A DNA stretch of 64,000 bases from Aphidius gifuensis (lineage: Eukaryota > Arthropoda > Insecta > Hymenoptera > Braconidae). How positions within the stretch are numbered: position 1 is the stretch's first letter; each line of letters begins with the position of its first letter. Below are positions 10,301-22,300 of the stretch, in pieces. Below the pieces are notes generated by a model. The model was given only the letters and a program-made list of their open reading frames with translations. It had not been told where the DNA came from and made no database searches. Location: the NCBI RefSeq assembly GCF_014905175.1, contig NC_057792.1, positions 3,596,001-3,660,000 on the forward strand. The letters are read 5' to 3'. The translations under genes were made by a program, and so were the position numbers.

Positions 10301-13300
10301 GAATTTTTAAAGTTATTCCATTTGTTAAATTGTTTTATAAATTTCATGAATTATGTACATTAAAATGTGGCTAATTTTGCATATTGATTTTGAGGTTTTT
10401 CAAATTCTTGTTATCAAAGTATTCAAAGGTTATATTATTGAATAATTTAAATTTGTGACAAATTAGTATTGCGTGACGGCAGGTGTGTGTATGTATGTTT
10501 TTATTTTTTCATTTTGGTGGACTCCGCCCTTCGGAAATTCAGTATTATGGTTTGAGGGTAGAATGTAATATAAGTGCCATAGGGTGGAAATATAACTGAA
10601 ACGACCCACCTTTGTTGGAAATCACCCCTCGGTTTAATCTAAGCACGCAAAGGTGCGTAGCCATTTGTACATATCCAACAAATCCTGTCCGCCATGTTTC
10701 TTCAATTTTTTTTTCATACTTTTATTTTTTTTTTTTTGTCCAATTTTTTTTCAATTTGAGGAACACCAAATGATATGTGTACAAGAGTCCTTATGGTGCT
10801 ATATATCTAACATTTGATTTATCTAGTTCTCATAGTTTTTTTTCCTATTCTTTTTTTTTTTTTTTTTTGCAAATGGGAAAAAATATATCATTGAAATTTA
10901 AAAATGAGGAAAAAAAAGTGAATACACAGAGAAATTGTTTGGTGGGGGCCATTGCTGCTGATTCAAGACGCCATCTTTGCTTGGTCGTGATGCAGTGGTA
11001 ACTTAATCTACCGTGAAGCCACACCAATCTTTTCCCAGCCCCTTTAGATATTTATTTACTTAAACTCCTTTTATTTTAACCCCTCTTTTATTCTTATTTA
11101 TTTTTTTTTCTTTTATTTTATACGGATTTTAGGTGGGCGATACAACATTTTATAAATTAATGATTAATGAAAAATAATGTTTTAAAAGAAGGGAGAGAAA
11201 ATGGAGATTGACTCAAGTTAACATAAGATGTATACACTCAGTTGCGTAAATTTACTTGCTCATAAATCAAACTTGAGTATGCAAAACCTGACTTGAAATT
11301 TTATTAACATTTGAATCAAGCATTCACACAACCAATCATTCTGTTGCGATGGTGTTGATGATAATTATTATGATTATTATGAGTAAATTCTTTGCGATTA
11401 AATTAATTCTAACTAAGACTAATCAATTTAAAAAATATGTAATAGTAAAATTTAAATATTTAAATATTTTTTGATTTTTTTATAATTAAAATTTAAGATA
11501 AATACGTAAATTTGACAATCGTGTGACAGCGTCAATGTCAAGTCTTCCATGATTTTATACTAAGGGGTTTGTGAATGATCTACGATTATTTAATGAGCCA
11601 AAGGGGATGATTTTTTTCTTTTTCAATTTTAAACTTATGCAAGGGTTATCAGTTGTGTGATGGAAAAAAAAAAAACACGCAGAGACAAATGCCAAATATT
11701 CGGGATGTAAATGACAGGCAACTGATCATTAGTCTCTAATGACATATATCATTGCGCACTTGTATATATGATTTTTTTTTCATCATATATAATCAACCAT
11801 CCATCAAAGTTTATTAATATTTTAAAAGCATTTAATATGTTATTGAGATTCAACTGTGTTATTGATTCAATTCGTGTGGTGATGAATTGAATTGACAACA
11901 ATGTGCACGTGCTGTGGATTGCTTGTCAATCGGTTTCTTCGTGTGCTATTGCTCATTGTCTACCCTATATGTCTCCGGAAGCAGGGCCAATCCGCCGGAA
12001 AGACAAGACCATTGACCTGGCACGATCCCCCGACCTCGCGACTATGCATGCTAACATTGCATTATCATCTTCTTCATTTTTTTTTTTTCTGATTCTTTTA
12101 ATACTTTTATCGATTTTAAATCAGTCAATTTACAATATACCAATTAGCATCAATTAAATATATTCTAAAAATGTTTTTATAAAAGCTAAAATTATATTTT
12201 AAAATTAAAAAAAAATTTAATTTTTTAATTGAAGATGATTTTTATTCAAACGAAAATTAATTACTTATAGATGATATAATTTTTATTTTGGATAATATTA
12301 TAAAGCTTCTATTCAAAGATATATAATTGTAAAAATAAAATTATAATAATATATAAATTTGAAAATTAATTTTTCTAAAAATATCAAATCAGGATTTAAT
12401 TTTTATCTTTCCGTGAATTTTTTTTTTATAGATATATATTATAGTAAAAATAAAAAAAATTTAAAAATATAAAATATAATAAGTATATTGAAAAAAATTA
12501 CGCAATAAAATTTGTGGCGATCAGTTGGTTGCGATATTATAAAAACTGAAAACGGAAACACGGGTAGCATAAATTATGATAATCAGCCCCCTTCAAGTTG
12601 CACATGTAATCGTTAACGTTGTGTTCTCAATTTGCAAAATTCGTTTTTGTGTAGAACAATGGTTAACATATTCACATTGTAACGTCGTTTTGTTTTCGTA
12701 TTTTTAATTTTCCTTTTTTTTTTTTTTTTCATTTAATTTTTTCTTTTATTTTTGCTATCATAATATAGCATACATTGTAGCATTCAAATGTGACATAATA
12801 CTGAATATTGATAACAGTGATTAACGAATACGACTATTAAATGTAGTGTCATTAAAAAAAAAAAAAAAAACAACTATAAGTGATAAGAGTTTATGCATTC
12901 ACTCTATTCAAATTTTAATCATATATTCAAATAGTCAATTTTTATATTCTAATAAATATTTATATTTATTGTCTTTGTAAAATGTATATTTTAACAATTA
13001 ACGATCCAATAAAATTAAAACAATGATAAGAAAAATAAAAAAACTTTGACAATAAATTCATTAGAAACAATATTTTCAAATAAAAAATAATTGCGCAAAT
13101 AAAAAAATATTATAATATAAAAATTATTCGAAATATAACATTTGTTATATATTAAATTAATTTAGTATGTAATTTATTTTTTATCCCTTTAAATTTATAA
13201 ATATATAATGCAAAATATAATTCTAGATACTTATATGAAAATAATATGTATAATTTAGTTGATCGTTTGATCACGTATCATTTCAAAGTTGTTCATAGTC

Positions 13301-16300
13301 ACGTATTGACTGGTTAAGTATGTACTGCCACCGCAAAGTATATATTTTGAATACCTGGTATGGTAGTAGCAACACTTTGAAACGACAACAAATGTTATAA
13401 TAAAAAAATAAATAATTTTTAAATATACAAATAAAAAAATAAATTAAAATATAAATCTGCTTGTATATATCGTATACAGTTATCGAGCATAAGTGAAATA
13501 AAAATGAATAAATATACAAAAAAATAAAATAAAATTATGACGCACTTCCGGTGTTACTGCTTCGTATGCAAGGAAACGATTGGATACAACAGCTTGCTTA
13601 GCATCCATTCGGTCTAGTCGATTGTCTCATAATCATCCTTTGGCGTAAAGGACCCACCGCCACTTTAACAAATCTCCGGAAACCATTTTCAATCATACCT
13701 GACTTTTTATATTTCATTATTCTTTTTATTTTTTTAAATTTTATTATGAGTCACACTTTGAAAATAATTTAGTTGGATATATAAAAGCATGTTGGGTAAA
13801 ATGGACTGACGAAAATTTAGTAAAATTTATTCAATAATGAAAACTGATGTGAAATTTTAAATTATATTTTCTTGCTTTTGCTCCAAGGCAAAAGTATTTT
13901 TTATTTTTTAATTATTAAGATTTATTTTTCAATTATTGTTGCAGATGATGATTAATTTCAATGTGATAAGCCAACAATGTCATCAACTGCAGTAAGGGTA
14001 AGTTTATGAATTTAATTTTAATTTTTACATCATCAAATTTATATTAATTTTTATCGAAATGACATAGTCTAAAAAGTCCCATCTATTTGTGAATATATTA
14101 AACACGCAAAATAAAAAAATCAACAAAATGACCCTGTATAAATTTAACTGATATTAAGAAAAAAAAAAATATTAAAATATAATATTGTGAAACATTATAA
14201 TTAATTAATCAAGGCTAACCTCTTGCCTTTTATGAATATACCCTACAAAAATAAAAATTCCAATTTATATATATATTTAATTCTTTTTTTTTATATAATT
14301 TTTTCGTTATCGGTTGCGTGACACTCTCGTCGCGTCAAAATGTATCACCTCTTCGACAGTCTTGGGTCAAGAGAGCGCTAATTTATTACAATATTTATGT
14401 GTTAAAACTTATTATTTATCACACGATATACCCAGCATCAATATCAAACATAAATACATATGCGTCCACACATATAATTTATAATTGTATATATAAAAAG
14501 TCCAAAGGCAACATAATCATTGTGATTTATTTTTTTTATATTACTGCTCACTTGTCATAGCAAGTTGAGCAAACGAGAATAATTAAAAATTACGATTAAA
14601 TATATAATAATGTTTATTAAAATTTAAAAAAAAAAATGGATATCTCTATGTAATTAAAGTGATTTGTTGAAAGTTTACTGCATGCACGCGCATGTTTAAT
14701 GCGACGATTGGTGACGGATTGAGACTTTGCGACGGATGATTTTGGCCTCTGGCCTCCATATAAAAGTGATAAGAAATTTTTTTTATTGATAAGATTTGAA
14801 ATAGCATTTATGTCAATTCTTAAAATATTCAATATACATATAATTACCAAGAATATATTAATACATAGTTGAAATTAAATACTCGACAATTTAATACTGT
14901 GATCATAAACATCCGTTTTAATTTAATATATATAAATACACCATCAACAACTTTGTAACAAATTTTGATTTAACTATACGTTTCATATTCATATAAACAA
15001 ATGATAAAAAAAAATATTTGTATCATATTATAATTTGATATACATGTTTAACATATTAATGTTGAATGAAACTTACCCATTGAATGGATAACTTGCAAAT
15101 GCAGCATCATATGGATGATAAACTGATGGATATGGCCATGCTGCTGCTGCTCCAGCACCAAGATTTTCTTTTAAATCAAGTCCACCACCCTGAATAATAC
15201 AAACAAAAAAATATAAACGGATTAAATCTAGTCTTTACACGCTTTATTTATGTGTATAGGTGAGATGAGAAACACCTGGGCAATCGATCATCTTGATATT
15301 CTTTTTTTTTTCCACCAAAAACTCGTTATGTATTTTTTTTTTATTTTATTATTTTCGGTGAGATTAAAAATGATGGGATCTTTGTGTTCATTGTATTTAC
15401 AACGGATTTATAATCAATTAGAAACCCTTTCGTTTTTTTTTTTTATTTCTCTATTTATATAAAAATAAAATTATCCGTAAAAAATTTTATAGATATAAAA
15501 ATATTGGATTACAATTTTTATTGATTATATATTGAGATGAATGAATTGTCTTACCCCAGTTGTATAAAAAGGTGGTTGTTCAGCTCCTAATGATGGAAAA
15601 TATGCAGCCATACCCTCAGCGGCAGCGGCAGCAGCAGCATAAGGTGCACTATACATTGATAATGCTGCTGGTGCCATACCACCAAGTCTTTGATAATTAC
15701 CAAGTAAATCATATTGACATGAACAAATAGTTTGACCAGTTATTGGATCATTAAATAATGGTCTTCCAGTATCACAACATCTACCACTTTGTGTTGGACC
15801 ACCACCACCACCAGCCGTCGGTGGTTGTGAATGTGGTTGTGATGGACTAACTGAGGTCGTTGGACTACCTGGTGGTCTTACAATTGCACTTGTTACAGCC
15901 ATTCTTGTACTTGATATTGGTGATGTAAGTTGATGATTAACACTTGTCACTGATGATGCTGCTGATGCGGCTGCTGCAACTGCTGCTGCTGCACTTACAC
16001 TTAATATTGGCACACTTGCCGGACTTGGTGAAGATGATACGAGTGCGGCACTCACTGACACAGGACACTAAAATAAAAATAAAAAAAAAAACAATATTAT
16101 ATATACACAGACATAAATAACTATAAATATTTCAAATAAAAAATATATTCAAATTAATACATGAAAGACAATTTTAATGGTTTTTAATGGAATCAATTTG
16201 GCAATTAAGAAAAAGTCTAAACAAAGGAGTTATAGGAGTGAGTAGTGTATTTCTTTTGTTGAGATCTTTAAATTTGATATCGAGAGAAACAGTAGGAAGA

Positions 16301-19300
16301 GAAGAATGAGGGAGAGGAGGTAAGCACATCACAGATCGGAATCTTTTAGCAAAAAAGCCAGCTGGCTATAGTTGTTTTTATTTTTTTATTTTATTTATTT
16401 TTTTTTATTTTTATATTAAACCAGGCACCGGTGTGGATGCCCAGAAAGATACATTTAAGTTGAGGGGAAATAAACAAGAAACCAGAGAATAAAAGTAAAT
16501 ATAATAATAAAATTAATAAAAAAAAAAAAAAAAAAGGTGAATCAAATATAACGCTCTTGGGTCCTCATTAATTCCATATCAAACACCGTGGCTAAATAGA
16601 TTAGCAGCTCAAGTGCCCCCCTTACTGTCAAAAACCTAAACAAACGTGCCCACATAGAGTATACTATTTTTCACTAATAAATATTTTTTTTTTTTATTCT
16701 CCCCATCATTCAAATAATTTATATAATAAATAATATGCCTCTAATATTTTTATTTTTTTATTACAATGTAAAATTTCTCCCTTTCTTTTTTTTTCATACT
16801 CTTTATCTGTCTATTTTACAGTTTTATATATGCACATCAACGATCCAAACATATTGTCATATTGCATTTGTATTGTTCTCAATTCTTGTCATTCAATTTT
16901 AGCCACAATTCGAGTCACGTTAATGCGTTTGTTGTCAACTACGAATATATGTATATACCCGAGAACCAACTGTCACCCTTCCAATGTACATTATATACAT
17001 TTAGTATTTGTATTTGTATATGTGGCAGAGGGTGAGAGATTTTCAATTGCAGTTATACAATCTGTGTGTATGTTGCATGTATATATATTTATATTAAAAT
17101 GTTTAAATGTTTGTGTGTGAAAATTTACTATGAGTGAGACATAGAGAATAAATTTGAGAGAGAAACAAGTTACTTTTGATGATGGTGATGCTGATATGGA
17201 TCACACCAACCAGTGGCTCCTCCTGTGAACCTCACAATGTATGTCGTGATCATTCATACACGTGTTAATACCACCCGGTTTTGTATCACCAAGATATACT
17301 CGTGTAACCTATTTCTATATCTTTTACTAATTGCATTATTATTTTTCTGCGCATGATCACATAATTATTTCATTTGATTTTCAACTTACACTTGCTATTT
17401 TTTTTTTTTTATTCAATATAAATTCAGCAAATTAAATTAAATATAATCAGTATATAAATATGCCTTTTTTGGTAAACTTATTATTTGGAAAAATAAAAAA
17501 AAATAATATATGTCGAGTAAATATCTCAAGATATCTTTAAAGAAAATACAAGAAATAAAATATATGTTTTTTTTTTTAAATGATAAAAAGAGATAGAAAA
17601 ATAAATTGATACTCAGCAAAACAGGTGAATACCTTTCGGCGTCCGTGTTGGAACGAGGTATGGGGGTTAAAAGACGAAGCGTGTTGCGAGTGACCTGTAG
17701 GCCATAATTCAAGGACCATAGTCACACACATATATACTGTATAAAAGAGAGAAAAAGAAATCATATGAGAAGAAGAAAAAGAAGATGATGAAAAAGAATA
17801 AAAAATATATATATAAAAGATGCTGAAGCTGAAGAAAAAGAGACGACCGAAGGTCTGAGTTACACCTCGCGATTGAATCGGTTAAAACTGGCCCCGCGCG
17901 TACCAACACCTCATTCTCAGCACTCTCTCACACTTGGATATATACTTTACAGTATTCAACAATATATATTTTTTATATATAGGTATATATTTTGTTTTTT
18001 TATTTTTTACATTTCAAAAAGTCGCACATCTTCTTGTGAGCACGGGGCTCTCTCAACAAGACATGTCCATGTACATAAATATATATATATTTAATTCGTG
18101 CGGGTTATTCTCGCACCTATATGGTGTACATACTAAACTAAGTACAAACTATATATTTATACAATGCATAAGAAAAAGATGCTGAAAAAATAAAATAAAA
18201 AGTTAACAGTTCACGCTGCTGTCTACAAGATACCAGGTACAGATGGTAGCCGCCGATTGAACGTGCGTCTTGCATGATCGTTATTTCTCTTTACCAAGGC
18301 ATATACACAGGTGCTCATGGTGAAGCTACAAAATATCGTAAAAACAAGTATTGAAATATCTTTGTCGATTAAAATCCAGGAAATAATTTATTTATGTATA
18401 TATATTTGTTTATGTTTTATGGGAAATTTTATTATTCATTTTCAATTCTAATAACTTTTTCTTTTTGATAAAATATTTAAGAATATCTTTTTCAATTATC
18501 AAGATAATAAAATTACCTGTCTAATAGTATAAAACATGCGATTACTAATTTTTTTTTTTCGTTTTTAATCGGTAAAATCCATACTGATGATAATCAAATG
18601 AAAGAAAAAAAAATATAGAATTTTTATTAGTGAAAAAAAATCATTAGTTATTGTCAAATTAGTTTGAATATAATTAATAATGATATTAAATTTATCAACA
18701 ATTGAAATTCAAAAATAATTAGTTGTTCATATTAGCTCGTTTTTATCACTAGGTAGTATTTAGCTAATTGACAATCTACGTTTCTCGTGAACACAAATAC
18801 ACAGATGCGCTTAACGTGTCGTATAAACTTAGAGAATGTCGTCGAGAACAGCTGCGCATAGTCACTTCAGTATATATAATTGAAAGAGGTATATAAGTTG
18901 TTTTTCTTATTTTTAATTCTGCTCTCTTGAGAATCTCATTCTCATCCATGATGGGATCACGGGAGATGTGCAGCTCATTCGTCATCAAATCATAGCTCAA
19001 TAAAATTAACTTATTAAACTATTCCATTGATTACTCCTATCATTTTAAAATCTTGAATTTAATACATTTGACATTTCGTTAAGGAAATAAAAAAAAAAAA
19101 AAAAAACGACTTGATGGAAAAATAATCATAAGTTTGTGAGACACGAGCAAGGTCGTCAAGTATTTTTTGAAAAAAAGTTTATATGTATTTTGTACATACG
19201 GATGCACTCATTCTTTTTTTTATTCAATTTTTTTCTCTTTTTATCTTACGGTATTACTGATGGAGACAAAATTATCGCAACAACTCGAATGACTTGTGAG

Positions 19301-22300
19301 ACCAGTAGGTATTGGCCTCTTTGTGACCAGATAAATAAAATAAAAAATAAATATCAGAAAAAAAAAAAAAGATATCTCATAATGTTTATAAGTGCGTTGA
19401 ACATTGTGATTCACGCGATACTTTTTTTATTTTTTTTTATCGCTCAATGACAATGAGACACTTGCGAAAAAAAATTCTAAATGTTGTATCAAGTTACTTG
19501 CTGAGTTGAAATATATTTTTAACAAAAAAATTTACAATGCAAATGTCAACATAAAATTCCACAATATAAATTTATTAAAAGGTAACATTAATAAAATTAT
19601 ATATCAAGGTAGATCTGATAGCCAAATTACTCAAAACATGATTTAATTTAAATAAAAAAATTCAACTATTGAAAAAACTAAATAAATCTTTAAATTATAT
19701 TCCAATGTTTGGTCAAGCATGTCAATTTTATGATTTCAAATTTCTACCTGGATTATTATTTTTTTTTTTTTAAATACACAATATAAATTTATATGCGATT
19801 TACATAACAATATTTTGAGTATAAAATAAATCGTCTACTTGGTCATTGGACTACCTCAATCCTAGTACATAAAAATATATATATAAACTATATAAAAATT
19901 TTTATATTTTATTTATATACACGAGTATTATAAGATTTGTTTAATCTCAAAAAAATAAAATAAAATAAATAGTAGAAAATATATGAGCAAAGCGGTTTTA
20001 TCCTGTGTACACAGATGCTCTGATGTTTGCAGTCAGAGCATTTGTCACGCGTGTCCTGCAACTTTTAAAAGGTATGAAAAACGATGGTATAGAAATAAGA
20101 GTAAAGAGGGGGGTAAATAAGAGGGTGAAATGCGGCTTTTTTTTTCCATCATTATGTGTGTACCGATGATGCCCTCTTTGCAACGAGGCCCAGCCAAATA
20201 AATATTGACTTCTGGCCAGATTGATGGACCGTTTTGTATATTTAGGCCTTTAGCGGTACTTACTTATATGTTCCCACACGTACTATATATATTATAAATA
20301 CGTAAATTTATTTTTCGCCCTTACACCCATAATGCACTAGAGCTTAACATTGATTTTGGCATGAGCCTTATATCCATCGTTTGTCCTTCACCTACATGTA
20401 TATTCTGTATATAATTTTTTCTCCTTCTTCTTTTTTTGAAACCACCACCTTTAAATTTTTATTTATCTTTTTTTTTTTTTTTTTTTTTTGTTTTTCAAGA
20501 CAAGATAACCGTCAGAGTATCGTTCAATATTTATTCACTTTGGTAAAAGTACAATATCTATACGATCCTTTAAAGAAAAAACGTACCGCCGATTTTTTAA
20601 ATATATATAAATTGACTTAAACCAGGAGGCTTGTACTTGGAATTAAAAATTATCACATTTGCAAAAGACAGCTTTATATTATACATGTTTCACAACAAAT
20701 TTTTTTTTTTATTTCTCTCTAAAAAATAAAATATATATATATAAAGTTACAAGAATTTCTCTCGGTCACACTGATGACTATGAAACATTTATTATTCTTT
20801 GCGAGGAATTATTTTTAGATCCTTTTTTTTTTTTTCAAAGACAAGACTAATAAATCTTTTGATGAATATACGGATAATATGTTGGAAAAAAAATTAACCT
20901 CCTAACAATGTTGCCTTTATGACAATTAGAGTGAAACAAAATAAAAAATTGTATGAAAAAATAAATTTATATATTAAATATATATATGAAAATGATGATA
21001 TCTGTAGAGTGTTTGTTTAGATATTGTTTGATGAAACAATTCAACGATACGTTTAGTTGGTATTAAAATATAAAAAATACGGCGGTTTATCTTCTGCATG
21101 TGCTGTCATCCGATTCCATCGTTTCTTTGTAACCGACCAAGTGATTACAACAAAGTAAAATGCTTGTATAAATAAAATATAAAAATAAGACGACACAAAA
21201 CTATGCAGAATAAGGAGAGTTTATAATACATATATATATTTTATCGTGTGCACGACATGGGTCCTTACATCCGGCGTTTGTTAGGGGTGCCAGTGACGAA
21301 TGTAAGACATATCGAGTAAATTTTATTTCCAAGAAAAACGATCAATGTAAGAGACCACTTGTGGTTATATATAAACAAAACATTAAAATCTTCAAATTAC
21401 ATATTATGTCTTTATTCGAAAAAAAAAATAATAAATTATTCATTTGAATGGTTTTTCGAAAAAATAAAATTTAAAACAAACATATAAATTATAATTTAGA
21501 AAAAAAAAAAAAAATAAAAGATTAAGATTATATAATAAATAAATAAATAAATGAATAGGGAGGTTCATAACTCAGCACTCAGTTAGGGAATCATATGAAA
21601 TTCGAGTAACGGAAGTGACTCGCGTGTACGTTGACAGATTGAGAGTTCTAAAAAATAAAAATGAAGCTGAATGAAAGTTTAAAAAATAATCATAAAATTA
21701 ACAGTGAGAAAAAAAATATAAAAAGGTCTCATAGAGGAATATGAATATAGCAAAAAAGAAATAGTAGAAATATATTTTTAATTTTTTTTTTTTTTTAATT
21801 CTTTTATATACAAATAAAGTATTGAATGAAAGCGACATAAGAGAATATAAAAATCGCATGAAGACGGATCTGAGTCAGCGTTACACTGGCGACACAAAAT
21901 AATTCATCATTTTCTTATATTTCAAGTCAGCAAATTAAAAGTACATATAAACAAAATGTCAAAGAAATAAAAAATAATTAAAAAAAAAAAAAATATTTAT
22001 AAATTTAAATTTTGCAAGCTTGCAAGTACCATTCATTAAAAATTTTATTTTCATTAAATATCCGTCAATGAATAATGTGAAAAAAAAAAACTATTCATTG
22101 ACTTTTAATAAACGATTATTATTCACAATGTAAACCGGAAATTGTAAAAAAATAATATTGACAAATCAGATTATATATTAATTTTAAATATATATAATTT
22201 TAATTGTTTGAAATTAAATTTTTGAATTTAAATAAATAAATCAAATTGATAATTTTAGTATGAATATACTGACGTTGAAAAATTGATTATAAGTCAATGA

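Larger units (their letters stand above)
7857..15076 (-). other. mirr: mirr intron 3 with candidate regulatory blocks
   Basis: A 7.2-kb intron, mainly AT simple sequence and poly-A/T. Higher-complexity islands lie at about 8340-8480, 8810-9060, 9480-9640, 9890-10020, 10490-10700, 10920-11040, 11880-12060 and 13540-13700. The 8810-9060 block carries CACGTGACGTGTCAC and an alternating GC run. The 11880-12060 block is the most GC-rich. Long introns of Iroquois genes commonly host enhancers, so these islands are candidates. No minus-strand coding exon was recognised inside. Confidence 0.5.
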
